NCBI RefSeq assembly: GCF_030936135.1
Contig: NC_082595.1
Span: 75,922,135-75,986,134 of the forward strand
DNA length: 64,000 bases
Source: Gavia stellata
Taxonomy: Eukaryota; Chordata; Aves; Gaviiformes; Gaviidae
Reading direction: 5' to 3'
Shown here one piece after another: positions 49,063 to 62,700 of the stretch. The position numbers and the translations under genes were made by a program. Under the pieces are notes generated by a model. It saw only the letters and a program-made list of their open reading frames with translations, did not search any database and was not told where the DNA came from. Position 1 is the stretch's first letter. Each line of letters begins with the position of its first letter.

Positions 49063-52000
49063 ACAACTCCTGCCACTTCTCTTGAATAAAGAGCAATGGA
49101 CCAAGCATTTGTCAGACTTCATGGTGACCTGGCTCAGGAACAAATGCCAACAGAAAACTACCTATAAAAGGGGGAGAGCTTTTACCTTTCTGCTTGATGT
49201 TTTTCCTGCTTTCTCAACTGTGTAACCAGATGGACCAGAGAGAGTAAAGGCAGAAAGGAGAAACTTTCATTTGATGACACCTGTAAGGCTGGGTTAGACT
49301 ACCTTACATGTGTCACCCCAGACATACACCTCCCTTAAACGTAAACATTTTTCATATGGAAAGAAAACTTGATACTATAAACCTGAAGTTTTAACAATAT
49401 TAATCTTTTCCATCACAGGTATAACTTAAAGTAGAAATAATAAGTTTCAAGACATAAGAGATACTTACAACCCATCTTTTAGCTTTAGCTTAATAGACAC
49501 GTAGAAGTGTGAAAAGGAAAGCCCAGCAGAAGTGGGATTCTTTCTAAAGAAAAAGCTAACTAGGCAAGAGCTTACAAGTTCCTATCTAAGTACAAATCAG
49601 GGCAGGGTACACACAGGTTTGTTAGAGTGCATTGAAAGAGAAGAAAGAAAGAATGCAGGAAAAACAAAAACAAAGTTAAGGTAACAGTGAATATCATTGA
49701 ACTTGGTATTTTGGAAAAGTTAAAAGATTTTTTTTAATCTTTCACAACAGTAGCTTAGCTATTAAATGCTATATTAAGTGTTTGCAATCATTTATTAAGC
49801 TGGTAATTTAAATCTAGGTTTGCAGTTGATAATACATCTAAATAAATGTAAGAAGTGTTAAGCCCCTCACCCTCAAGTCTCAGCACAGTGGTACTCAAGA
49901 CGGATCTGTCAACTATAAGGGTCTAACTTTCAGATCAACACAGACTAGCAAAGACACAGCAAATTAAACTATATTGAAATTGTAACTGTCCAACAGTTCA
50001 TTAGAAGACTTAAGAGCTCCACCAATCAATAAATGCTGAAAACCACTGCTATAGTAAAATGTCTGTTGGGGATACAGAGAAAGCTTGGAGTTTTTTTCCA
50101 GCAGAGCTAGTGAACACACAAACACACTCATCAATTTCAATAGATGCAGCACAGGCAAGCGCTTGTGAGAAAAATGGCATTTTTTCCTCTTATTTGATAC
50201 TTTCACATTTCAGCCACCTTCCCAGCTTACATCCCCTTCCCATCACAATACTTGATCAATATTCTAAAAGCCATTAGCACAAGTTTCCATATTCCTTACT
50301 GTATATGCACATCTGGCAATCTACTACAGAGATGTAGTTACTTCCTACATTATGTAGCCAAATCTGTACACCAAAAGAAAACAAACTCCTATATCGCCTC
50401 TGTTTAGCACAAGCTTACCCCATCCTGATTATGCCCTTCCTCCAGGAGATTCCCCTATGCTTTAACAAGTGGTACATGCCTAAAATACAGCAAGTAGCAA
50501 AAGTTCAGACTACAACAAAAGCCAGGGGCTCAAATTCTAACAGCTTCAGGACAAAAATCCTCACAGAGCGAGAGACCCTGGGAGTCTATCTCCCAGAAAA
50601 TTAGTCTTGCCTTCCTCTTCACAGCTCCTGTTCTTCCACAGGAGTTGCTATAGCCAATTCGCAAAAAGGAGAAAGGCCTAAAACCAGAAGCGTACACATC
50701 CACAATGCCAACACAAGCTATGATCTCATTACCACCCTGCTTTTATTCTGTCTAAAAGTTTAGCACACAATATTAATCTAATCTCCTTGCCACAGGTTAC
50801 AGCCATTAGTTTTCACAGCAGGTAAGCAGAAAAGAATTGACATGTTCCTTTGTTCAAAGGGGTACTGCCAAAGGCAGGTGACACCTATTTTTAAGTTTCT
50901 AAAAGGATGTGGATTTAGAGGTTTGAAGACTCTTTTTAAGGAACTTATGCCAAATCTTCAATGCTGTATCAGTTTATTATCAATTGAAATATAATACATG
51001 GATATAGCTGAGCAATAAGAATCTAGGCAATCTGAGCAGGGCAAGCGTGCTAAAATAAACTGAAATAAAACTGATGATATCTTCTTTTTTTACCTACAAC
51101 AAAAATATTTTATGTTTTCATGAAACACCCTGACCACAGCTCTTCCCACATTAATCAAAGTTCCATGCATCTAATGAACAGGAGAATTTTAGTATTAAAA
51201 ACTATGGTGAATTAAGTGCATATCCAGGGGATCCGACTTCCCGATTATTGTGTAGTTGGGCCCAGAAACAGGGGAGGTAACACACTCTGGACAGATTAAA
51301 TAGGTTCAAAGAAAGACTAAGTTTATTTTTACAGTGAATTGTTAGTCTTCGTTCCTTTTGTACTCAGGTATAACAAGTCAATTAAAAGTTGCTGGAAGGC
51401 CCAGAGAGATTAGATCGATTTTAGATGAATTATTGATAGCGATGTAATTGAATGGGATAAGTAAGTTCATCCACCTCTAATTCTATTATCTAAAGTAAAT
51501 CTGGCACCACTTTCAGGAAGCCTCACAATTAATTTTTAGCATACTAGTTGTTCCAAGTTTGCAATTCTTTAAAAGCAGCAGAGTCTCAGCTTTCCCTAAG
51601 CAGAGACCATAAGCCAGAAAGATTTTCACATTTACAGAGCTTGCTTATACAGCAGAAGCACGCATATTCCATGTTCTTCCTGTATTAGAAATGGCCCACC
51701 AAGAATATTAAGTCTGCTCTTGTCAATATAATAGTGTTGTTTTAGTAGGTTCAAAACATAGGGATTTTTGTGTAAAGTCTGGCAAAAGCATCATGTATGT
51801 TACCACTATCAAAAGGTCTCAGCATCATTTTAACAACTTCTGGAGTCTGGCGAGATACTCAATACATGACTTCATAATATCTTTTCAGAAAAGCAAAAAA
51901 GCATTAAGTTCTGAAAATAGTTCCTTCCTTCATTTACAAAATGAAATATTGTCAGTGGTCTAAGAAAAGTAGAAGCAAGCTTCCCCCAAGTAGGGCTGTA

Positions 52001-54175
52001 AGCAAGACCTACACAGAAGAAAAACTGTGAAAACTAGAGACAGCATGCTAAATCAGTGCTATCTGAAAAATAATTTTTGTTTCACTGAGCTGAAACTAAA
52101 TAAAAGAGAACCCTCCCTTCATTTTTCTTAAAAAAATAAGTATGTTGAATAAATTCTAATTTCAGTGCTCGTTTGGAACTTCCTTTACTATCTGTTTCTC
52201 CCAAAAATGCATAGGGAAATATCTTAGGCTGTTCTGAGACTGGCTCTGTAAACTGTCCCATCTTTTGGAGATCATGTTGCTAAAAATTACATAGGTGATT
52301 ACTGTAGCAAAGACTGTTCACATGCCATTCTAAAGATGATACTTATTTACTTCATAGGGAAAAAAAAACATTTGTCTCTCTTTATAAGGAAGATTTTGGT
52401 ACATATTGCAGTTTTGCCTTTGGTAAATACAGTAGAGGGGTCTATAGGAACTCAATGCTCCAAATCTCCTCTTTATGGGTGAGAATATCCTTAAAGATCT
52501 GTCCTTGAACTGTAGCCATTCCCTCAAAGTATGGATGAAGTCAGCTTCTCCAAAACCTGAAGCACCAAGAAGATCAAAAGAAATTTACCTGAGGTGTAAT
52601 AATACCGTGATCTCTCATTACAGCTGTAATTGCTAACAATTCCCAAGTGGATTTTTTTTAAACACAATCTTTATGTTTTTCTCACCAATGTAAAAGGTTC
52701 ATTATCCTTTTTACAGTGATAGCTTGCCTAAGGTAGTAGACAAAAAAAGTTTTCTGCATAAATTTGATCTTAACTCTCATCAATACATGTCAAACTTACA
52801 TTTCTGACGTGATGCTTCAAGGTTCAGTGTGTACTATATGGAGAAAACCTTTCCTGAAGAAAGGATAAGCCTTGCCAAAAAGATAACGTGGGTGAGGGTC
52901 AGACTATCTCAGATGATCCCAAGAATCCAGCAAAGGCAAGAAATGTAGCTTTCCATCCTGAAGAAGTTCCTGTGTATCAAAAATTGATTGGTTAGACATT
53001 GAAAAGTAAATGAATATCAGTATACCCTGTAAGCTTGCCTCATGTTCATGACATCCCAGAAATACAGTTTTCATTAAATCAATAAAACTATTCCTAGTTA
53101 GTAATAAAACAGTACAAAAAAGCTCAAAGATCGCTTTTGGACTAAGGGCAAGCACTTCCAAATGTGTTAGCTTGTTATGACATTTACAGATTAAAAAAAT
53201 ATACTATGGGCATAATCACCTGTGTATTGTCATGATTCGCAACTAATCCTTCTACTCATGCCAAAGTCCAACTGTAAGCAAGTATTCAGAGACTCATTTT
53301 GGCTTAATCGGCTGCATGATTACTTTTAAAGAAAGCATTTGCCATTTATTTTTCTGTTTATTTAAGGGAGTATAGAGGGCAACAAGAAATTAAGCAAGTG
53401 CCCAAAAGCTTGCCTGGCTTTTTCCCTCCAAGTGAATTGATCAGCCTAGTAAAATATATTTACATTATCCTATTACCTGTATTTTCCTTATATCCCCAGA
53501 CAATTGTGGCTACAACAGTTATGTCAGATATTTATTTAGCTCTGTTCCTCTGGCCTAATTAAAGTGTCTACTAGTGTCAAAAGACTATACGCTGAAGAAC
53601 TTTGAGTTAAGTCCTCTACTCTGTGTAGAAGAGGTAAAAATGCTACCACTAGATCAGGAACTTTACCCATGCGTATGCTTTCTGGTGCCTTCCTTTCCTA
53701 TGCAGAAAGGTCACACACAAACAAGAGGGGAAAACTAACTGTAGCCTTCATCTTCTACAGTATTTGCATTATTCTGCTGATGTATTCAGTTCATTATTTA
53801 ACAGTGGTCACCATCTAAGCAAAGTTGCACATGCTTGCTGGTAATACAACAAATGCTGTCAGTTACAGGAAGTAGAACTATCTCCAAGTGCAGTTACATC
53901 AACATTGCCCAAACACAGTACAGTACTACCAAAGACTCTTCCTGAATGTTGAGATCTATTACACAGACATATAAGTGTTTAAAAGTTCCTGCCTTTGAGA
54001 TCTTGCCACCTTGACTCAAGGCAAGTAAGAATGGAAACATACAATAACAACACACAACTATCTTCAGAAACACATGGCATTATCTGTTGTTCATCCAGTT
54101 ATCAATTATTGTTCTGTAGCTATTACAGCAGACACTAGTCTTCATTACTCCTTTGAAAGAACAGCTACCAGCTTT

Positions 54176-54272
54176 CATAGAATCATCGAATCATTTAGGT
54201 TGGAAAAAGCCTTTAAGTTCATCAAGTTAGTAAACCTAACACCACCATGTCCACCACTAAACCATGTCCTTC
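54176..54272 (-). mobile_element. Short CR1 3' end in TTK intron 1 (sense to TTK)
   Basis: The plus strand begins CATAGAATCATCGAATCATT, followed by AGGTTGGAAAAAGCCTTTAA and CCACCACTAAACCATGTCC. This is the reverse complement of a CR1 3' end, heavily 5'-truncated. Confidence 0.85.
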
Positions 54273-55967
54273 CCGTAAGTTTCTTTAAAACCCATGGGAA
54301 AGCAGAAAGCAGATCTGCTTGCTAAACCATACAAGCTTTTAGGTTAAAGTCTAAAGAGCAAATTGCAGTGCTAGGGACACAAAAGAAATCCTGCAACTTT
54401 TACTTACTCCAGGCAGATGTTAAAAAAATGCTGTAACTAGAAAGCATCAAGCTAAATTGTTCCATAAGCGGTCACCAAAACCTGAATTCAGGCAAGTGGC
54501 AAAGCCCTCCAAATACTCTCAACTTCAGCTCCCTTCATGTCCCATATGACACCCTGATTACAAAACTGGGTTAAAAGATTAGTAATTAGCTATTAATTAA
54601 AAGATTATTAATTAGATAGACAGACTTATTAACTCACTTCTAACATGTTCCCTAGTACAGCCACTAGTAGAAGTCTCTACTTTACCCAGACACTATTTCC
54701 CAAAAATACATAGAAATGTGATGTTTTTGAAGCCTCTACCCAGGCTTTAAAAAAAACTGTATATGCACATAATCTTTGTTTGGTTTTGCTTACAAGTCCT
54801 AAAGCCTAAATCAGGATTTTCTTAAAGGGAAACAAAAACACCCAATAATCAATAAAAATCATTATTTTAAACAGTTAGCAACATTAACTATGACTATAAA
54901 TAGGAAAAATAGAAATTCTAGTGTTAGCTCTAAAAAAGACTGAAAGATACAAAACAGGGCTAATCAGAAAAAGGCTCAACAGCAGAGAAGCAGGTGAGCT
55001 ACTGTAGCATAAACAAACCGAAGGCTGTACTGCAGGTAAGAGTTACTAAGAGGCAGTGGAGAACAGAGCAGCACACAAAACCACTGAGACACAGTTTCAA
55101 GTTCTGAAGGCTTAAGCATATAGCAAGCAGTAAAAAGGGACATAGCTGAGAGTAGTTTTAATTTAGGGTATCACTTCAGGAATAGCTATTGCTTTATCTC
55201 TTGCACTAGCCAGAGCTGAATGAATATGCGTTCCAAGATCTTTCTCTCCATTTCCTTCTCCTTGCCCACATACACCTTCCTGTTTCCAAAACAATTTGAG
55301 TAAATTAGTATCAAGCACAGGTCTGCTTTGTGTCTATTTGTAGAAACTGCTACTCCTCAGCCTAATTGAGGATAACTTGCCCCATGGATTGATACCCTCA
55401 CCCAATTACATCTTATTACGTGTTGCCAAGTCTGCAGCCAGCTGCATTATCCAGAATTTCTTTTTCCTTTAACTTCGTAATATACCAAACTTAAATAAGA
55501 AAAAAAAAAAAAAAGAAGAAGAAACTAACACCACTCTCGAAAGCCCTCATCAAGTTCAGGTAAAATAACAAAATCACAGAAGAGGAAGGCAGTGAGAAAA
55601 GGCGGTGAGGGAGATGAGGAGAGAGAGACACCAGGTCTCCTCACCCGCAGGGGCGGCAGCGCAGCAGCGCCGCAGGCCCCGTTCTCCGCCAAGCGCCCCG
55701 CCGCAGCCCCCCCCGCAGGGCCGGAGGAGCCCGCCCCACGCACTGCCGTTTCCCGCAGGCGTGCTCCGGGACGCGGGGCAGCGCTGGCCTCCGGGCCGCG
55801 GCGGGGAGCGGAGGGCGGGGCCGGCGGGAGGCGAGCCCCGCGGGCGCTACCGCCACAAGCAGCTCAGGGCGCACGGGCTCCGCCGCCACCACCACCACGA
55901 CCACCGCTCAGCAGCTTCACCACCAGAAGCGCACCCCCGGTATCCCCCGCGGCCCGGCCGCACTCAC

Positions 55968-56030
55968 CCTCACCGCCTGCTTCTGCTTCAGGACGGCGAC
56001 GAGGCTGCAGGCAGCCAAGAGCGCCCGCGC
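55968..56030 (-). other. TTK: TTK exon 1, noncoding 5' UTR (5' end approximate)
   Basis: On the minus strand a strong donor (G followed by GTGAGT) lies at 55962-55967, inside the CpG island and just downstream of the CCAAT/CHR elements. The segment above it has no ATG, so it fits a noncoding first exon spliced to exon 2, which begins at the start codon. A second GTGAGG donor 6 bp upstream could give a shorter form ending at 55974. The transcription start is inferred from the position of the CHR element and has not been mapped. Intron 1 would be about 7.3 kb. Confidence 0.6.
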
Positions 56031-56039
56031 CGCTCTCAG

Positions 56040-56164
56040 TTTGAATATCACCGACGCCCAAAAAGCCCACTTCCCATTGGTCAGAAAGGCTCACAGGGCA
56101 GGGGAGGAAGCGAGGGCTGATTGGCTGGAGGAGGGAAAAACAGCGGAGCCCGCCTGCCTATTGG
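56040..56164 (-). promoter_or_regulatory. TTK: TTK core promoter: three CCAAT boxes and a CHR element
   Basis: Three CCAAT pentamers on the minus strand lie at 56160-56164, 56120-56124 and 56076-56080, spaced about 40-44 bp. A CHR-type hexamer (TTTGAA on plus, TTCAAA on minus) is at 56040-56045, about 31 bp downstream of the last CCAAT box. NF-Y at spaced CCAAT boxes plus DREAM/MMB at a CHR is the established layout for genes expressed in G2/M, which fits TTK. Binding is inferred from sequence only. Confidence 0.7.
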
Positions 56165-56284
56165 GGGGGAGTTGCGGCGGCAGCGCTGTCCATAACAGTC
56201 ATGGCGCCTTCCCCCGCCCAGCGCCTCGGGGTCCTCTTGGTGCTCCCGCCGTTCCCAGTTGCCTCGGGGCGGGAGGGGGGCTTG

Positions 56285-56296
56285 TGCGCAGGCGCG
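56285..56296. promoter_or_regulatory. NRF1-type site
   Basis: TGCGCAGGCGCG closely fits the palindromic NRF1 consensus. It lies in the CpG island about 120 bp upstream of the distal CCAAT box, where it could serve TTK or a divergent transcript. Confidence 0.5.
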
Positions 56297-56720
56297 CTGT
56301 GGTAGGGCGGGCGGGGAGGCCCTTAGCCGCCCCAGCCGCTGAGGAGGGGACGGGAGTCCTGGCCTCCCGCCCGGTCCGGTAGCTCTTTGCCCCTGCAGCT
56401 GAGAGGAGAGGACCCCCGCGCTGCTCTGCAGGGAGAAGACCGCGCTTCGCTGTCCAGCTGGAGTGTCGGGAGCGCGGGAAGGCCTTCGCTCAGCGGCAGT
56501 GGCGGGTTTTCCCCAGCGGGCTGGCTCGCCTCAGGCCTCTCTTCCCTGACGGGTTTTGCGGAGCGGAGCGGGGAGGGGAGGCTCCCACCCGAGCGCTGGT
56601 CAGGGGCGGCCGAAGCAGCGTCTGGTCGCTGCCGCCCGGGCCGCTGGAACGGCTCTAGTCGTTATTCCCGATTCCCACAGAGAGGGGAAGGGAGCTGTGA
56701 GCTGCCCGGGTTCAGTTCTT

Positions 56721-59700
56721 GATTACAAAGTGCAGAGCATAAACGCGAGATAATGCAAACTTTCTTACAACAGATCTGAAAGTATTTTCCTCTTTAAGCG
56801 ATAACTGGTTATTTTTTTGATGCTTCACTTAGCTGTAACAGAGCAGCAGGACTGTGTGTCCTGACCAGCTCCTTAAGATTACTTCTTTACCTCTAACAGA
56901 TTCTTGATAAGCTGATCCCATAACTGCAGTATGCCTAAGGCAGCTAAAAGCAGCTCTTTCTCTGAGCTGTCCCTTTCTTCTTGGAGTTGGATTATAGTAA
57001 TGCAAACGCACTGAGTAGAACAGTTCAGCCTCTGTCAGTTTGTGTTCTGGCTGTACATACTAGTTAGTGTTCTTTATAGCAGGTATGGTACTGTTGCTTA
57101 TAAGATTTTCAAGATTGTTAACACACTGTAAAAAAGTGAGACATATATATGCCTTATTAAATTGATAAGTTACTGATCATTAGCTTTCCATAGACACCAC
57201 ACATGATGTATTAGTAATATGATACCTAAACCAGCCTTTCATTGAGATTTATCTTACTCATCTTTATTCAACTAGAATTTAAGTATCATCTCATCTTATC
57301 TAGTCATACAAGCTCACTCTACAGTCAAGGAAAACAGGCATTTCAAGAGATAAATTCAGTCCAAACACTTGTTTTAGAATGTAATGGATCATTCCATGGA
57401 CGTCTCAGTGTTCCTCTACTAAGTATAGAGCAATTCTAACCTTTACCTATGTAAGATTAAGTGAGATTATATTTTTTTCTACATTACCTTACTCCTCCTT
57501 GCATATACACATTTTTTTGTGGTTTTGATGGTTTTGTTGTGTTGGAGTTCTCATATTCCTCCAAAATCCGAAAAAAAATTAAGATGCAGCACAAGTTGCA
57601 TGAACCTGCTCTGCATCTGTTTTCACTTGAGGGACATAGCCACAAATTATTTTATTAGCAGGAATTTTGGTGATGTCAAAGGAGAAGAGAATTTTATTGT
57701 ACTAGTGAGTGAATAATGCTGTAAGGAGTTGTCATTTGATTTCTGTAGCTGTGACAAGAAATCGGGATACCATATGGAATCCTGGCAAAACCAAAATGAA
57801 TGGGAGGAATAAGACAGGGTAGACCTCTGAAAAAAGCAGCAAAGAGAAAAGGGTCAAGGAAAGAAAGAAAGGCTGTAATACCCTTAGAAAAAATAAAGGA
57901 ACCTCCTTTTAGTATTCCTCAACAAAACATAAAATATGTGTGGTGTTTGGATTGTTGGTAGAACCATCATTTATTTGCTTATAGATGTTTATGCTTGTTA
58001 CTCATATAAAGTCATAGATCTATAGGGAATTTAAGAAATATACCAATGGAAGTCTCTACCTAAAGGTGATTCTGTTTTGAATGACAGAAGTGACATGTGA
58101 ATCACAAAAACAAGGACAAGATGTGATTTCCACTCTGTGAAGCCACAAGACTTGGGAGAGGCATATCCTTGGTATTTATCACTTGGAAAGTATAGGTCTC
58201 ATCTTACAAAGTTTCTTTCAGTCAGATTTGTTTCTTCACAGCATCTGCTTCCTGGGGAATCAGAGAAATAATTTCTGATGAATCTTCTTACCCCTTGTAT
58301 GAATCTATGATGTTTCTTGTTCTCCCACTTTCTGTTCTTTTTGTTTCTTTGTTCTTCTCTTTCTGCTTTGCTGCTTAAGGAATACTGGTCTGAAATAATA
58401 TTCAAAATCTATCAAACAAGAGATGCTTAATCTGGATATAAACCTCTGCTATTTGCCAAAAACCAGCTAGCAGTTGCAAAGGAGAATGCTATGGAGAAAA
58501 TAGGGTTATTGATACTTCTTTTATAATAAGGACACATCTTTACTCATGTGGTGGTGCAATGTCTGTTCATTATTACAATTTGAGATAACTGCTAGCATTA
58601 AGCTTTTGGCTACTATTGAAAAAAATCAAAACAGGAGGGTAGGGTTAATTTTACGTCCTCTGAGCAATCTGAAAGGGAGGTAGCCAGACAAAGCTAGTGA
58701 TCCATGTTCCCTTTGCAGCCAGTGCAGGGCAGACTGTCTGACCCTACGTCCTTTCACACCGCAGATGAGGTGAGGGACTCTCTGGAGGTGTCTTTCTTCC
58801 TCTCAGCTGACTGTTGAGGGAATGTCTGCAGCTGTCTTACCCTAAATGTGTAACTCACAGTCAATTAAAAATAAAGTTAATTCTTTCTAAACTGGTTCCT
58901 TCAATAAACAATGACATTTCTCCTCATCCTGTCCTCTGCTATATCTACTAACCTAATTTGTTACTAGCTTCCTGCCTTCATGGATAGACTTTTTCACTGG
59001 ACGATCTGTATTTTGTTTTTAAATTAAAAACTGAATGGCTTTATCTCAGCTGATCACCCGCTTTCCAGATTTTAACTTACTCCCCTTGGAAGTAACAAGG
59101 CAGCCTGTATATCTCAATGATGAATTGCTACACAGTCCAAACATCCATTTTCATCCTGTCAATGCCTTTTCAGTGCATTTTCAGATGCTTCTCTCTGCAT
59201 CTCATCAGAATACCTTGAAAATACCTGAGAATTTAATTTTCAGCACCTATGTAAGACTGAGAAGTATTGTTCACAGCTTATATTGGAAAGCTAAGGCATG
59301 GGAAAGTGAGTGGCATACCTTAAGTCATACAGGATGCCCAAAACAGATCTAGGGATCAACCCCAGAGATCCTGATAACAATTCCAGCACGTTGAGAACTT
59401 TCTCATTTGAGGATTTCTCTGGCACTCAATAGCTGCACTAATCTCTGAGGAAAAGTATATTATTATATATACCCACTTCAAACGGCGATAATAATTGTAG
59501 ACCTATTATAGTGTCGGCCTCTATAGGTTGGCACTGAGTACAACAAATAGTAGGTGATTACTCACCTGCATACTAAATAATTAGTAATCTGCCGTGGATG
59601 ACTTTTCAGCTGGAGTTCTGCTGTGTTTTGTCCTGTTATCTGGCCAGTACAATGTAGGTATGAGGCCACACAGGAAATCCATGATGATATGAGAGTTGTG

Positions 59701-62700
59701 GTACCTTCAGTAGGAGGATAATACCCAGCTGTACATATTGATTTCATCAGATCCAGCTGGTGCTGTTCAGCAGCTTACTTCATATATGGCCAAACTGAGT
59801 TACAGATACATGTGGGCTGGAAATAACTAGAAAAGAATGGAGTTGAGAAATCATGGGAACAGTCTTGTGCAGGTTCACTACTTCAGGTCATGCTGGATCC
59901 ATAGGTTCTGTTGGATGTCCTTACAAGAACAGAAGAAAACATATTTTGTATATATAGCTGTCAGAAATTTCCTTTTGAGTGTCCATCTTACAGCAGCTAA
60001 GCATGGTACAGTTGCCATGCTTACTGCAGTACATTTTATTTAAGTGCATGCTTGAATATTTCTAAAAATGACAGATAATATATATTAACTGCAATAAAAC
60101 CTATCAAACTTGTTACACTGGCTGCTAATCAGTTCCTTAGTGAAATTTTAAATCAGTTTTGACCTGTAAAACTGTAGATAATACTGACTACTACTTCTGT
60201 GATTAAAGCTGTGGCAGAAATGGTCAGTTAATAGCAATTAGTCAGATAGCTACAAGCTACAATATTTTCTGCCCACGTTGTGGCCCAGTTGGACATGGAC
60301 ACGGTCCAGTTCAGAAAAGACACAATGGTACTGGGACGGTCCTCTGAAACTAGCCTGAGAAGCAGCACATGTTAGTTTGTGCGTAGCATTTCTCTGTATA
60401 GCCCTTAGACTGCATGTAGTTTCTATGTGACTAGCTTAAGCTTGGCCAGAGAAACTTGAATCTGTTTTCACCTCTCCCTTGGAAAGTCCTGAGAGACTGC
60501 AATTTACTTTTTAATGAAAATAAGGGATGTGGGCAGGGGGACATCATCTGTGAATGCCTTCCATTTCAAGAAATCTGAGACTTGAGTTTGCTCAACATCT
60601 ATTCTTGACATCTTTCCTCATAAATGACTGACTTGAGACTCTGCTATTTTTAGGTTTTGGAGAAAATACTTAGACTATCAGAAAGAACCAAGTAAAAGTA
60701 GTTTTACTTGGGCAGCTCAAAGTAGTAAATTTAAGAATGTGCATGGGTGAAAGATGCACTTGTTCACAATAACAGGTCAGGGCCTAAAATTATTACAACA
60801 TGTTACCATTGTTCAGTGCATTATTAGAGTATTTCAAAGATTAGGGGGCCATAATGCAATAATGTGCATCAGTCATTTTAACATACACCTTTCAAAAGAG
60901 GTGTAACAGGCATCTAAACAGCAATCACCACTATAGCTGTAATATGACATACAGCTGTGGTATCAGACACTTCTTGTTTCATTGTCTAAAAAAATAAGAT
61001 AAATACTGAACCACATTTGTTTATTGTCAGATTGTAGGACCCTGCAGAGAAAATAGGGTACAGATTTGTTTCTGCTAATTCACTAGTCCATGTGACTGTG
61101 TGAGGTCTTCAGAAGGTTGTGAGATCTACAAAATGTTGGGCATGCTGCTCCACAGACTGTATAACTGTTGAGACCATTACAATTGTTAAAAGTCTCCTTT
61201 GATGACTCCTTTACCACAACCAGTGAAAGCAAGAAAAGTTACTGCATACAATTGTGAATTTGGTCCTGAAAAAGTGGTGGCAAGATCTAGATTTGGGTAA
61301 TCTAAATTATATTCTTAACTAGAAGAGCATGAAGTGACTTCTAAGTATTTAACCAAGAAGTCAGTTCATATGGTTTCATATGCAGCTTCTATAAGCCCAT
61401 GTAACTATGAAATTTAGAAAAAAAAACCAAACCAAAAAAAACTAACAGATGGGTTGATTTTCCAGAAATCATCTGCTGGGAAAAAGAGTAGACCTAGAGA
61501 GACAGAAGGTCTTTGAGGATGACTACATCCAAGAAGGCACAATCAAGGTCCAACAAGCCTAGACAGGGTCAGGCCTTCAGACACTAAATCCAACAGATGG
61601 AAACACTTCCTCTGCCCCTCAGGAGTAAGTACGACCCCATATCTACACCACCTCTTACTTGCCAGCTGCTTCTTTTCCCAGCATCCCTTTTCAACAATTT
61701 TATAAAAACTGAGCTGACAAAAAGCTAATAGGGAAAAGACTTGTGTTTTCTTTATGAGTCTTCCACCATCTTACTGACATTTAGCTAAGGATTAAGGCTT
61801 TGCTTTTTTTCTTCTTCCTTATCTATGAAAAGTGATGATAATAATGGATTTGTAATCATTGCAGTTCCTCATGTGGAAGATACTATTGTAAGTATGTAAA
61901 TGCAGTTATTTTTATTACTGCATAAATAATAACGTATTTGTACTGGAATGAAGAGTCCCCTCATGACTAGAAGAAGTAGGGTTCAAAATTTATTTAAGTA
62001 GCCGATCATTAATACTCCACCCTCTGAGTTATCAATGCATCCAAACAATGTATTATTATGCCACAGAGATTACACTTCTGACCCATCTTTATTAATGACC
62101 ATAAGAAGGAAGTAAATAAAATATTAGTGAAATTGATAAGTGAATAGGAGGAGTTGGAACAGAAGTGAGTAACATAGAACAACCTCAGGAGAATACAAAA
62201 TAGAACCAGAACAGAAAACAAAATTATGAAAAAAAAACCCTGCAGGTATTCAAAAAGAATGACTAAGTGGGCAATCAGTAATGCTGCAAGGGAAGTATAG
62301 ATGATGTTACACAAGGACGTAAGTATGTCATAACTGCCCCCAAAAGCAATTGCCGTTTTAAGCAATTAAAGACTCCGGCAGAGTTCTCATGAATCTTGCT
62401 TTTCACTCCTTACCTGTTCTCTCCCTCTTTTGTTGGAGGTCACTACTTCTATAATGCAAATAAAGAATGCAGCGTACTTCTTTAATTCCAGTGAAAGTCA
62501 GATGTTCAACTGAAATGGCGCAGCTCAAATATGCATGTCTTTTGATGCGCTCTGCTACAGGGAAAGTAACCTCAGGCAGTGGGGTGAAGGGAGCCTCTCA
62601 AACTGGTTCACCTCTTTTCTCAGCAGTATGATCAAAACATTCAGGCCAATTACTCTCAAAATCATCTCCTATCCCTGGAAATGGATAAATTCATTTCTAC

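Larger units (their letters stand above)
55600..56720. promoter_or_regulatory. CpG island over the TTK promoter
   Basis: GC content and CpG frequency rise sharply against the AT-rich surroundings, from about 55.6 kb to 56.7 kb. It covers TTK exon 1, the start of intron 1 and about 0.7 kb upstream. It is the only CpG island visible in the window and has no TATA box on the TTK side. Confidence 0.9.

Noticed and set aside
55605..56120. Long Pro/Ala/Arg-rich open frames in the CpG island (150 and 171 codons on plus)
   Set aside because: GC-rich sequence with few stop codons gives such frames by chance in all phases. The composition is low-complexity and the region is explained as the TTK promoter.
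56041..56722. Open frames of about 111-113 codons on plus as a divergent coding gene
   Set aside because: Low-complexity GC-driven composition and no conserved motif; at most a noncoding divergent transcript is plausible.
62009..62365. 118-codon hydrophobic minus-strand open frame
   Set aside because: It reads as membrane-like only because the plus strand is A-rich, giving Leu/Ile/Phe codons. There is no recognisable family, no promoter and no splice context.
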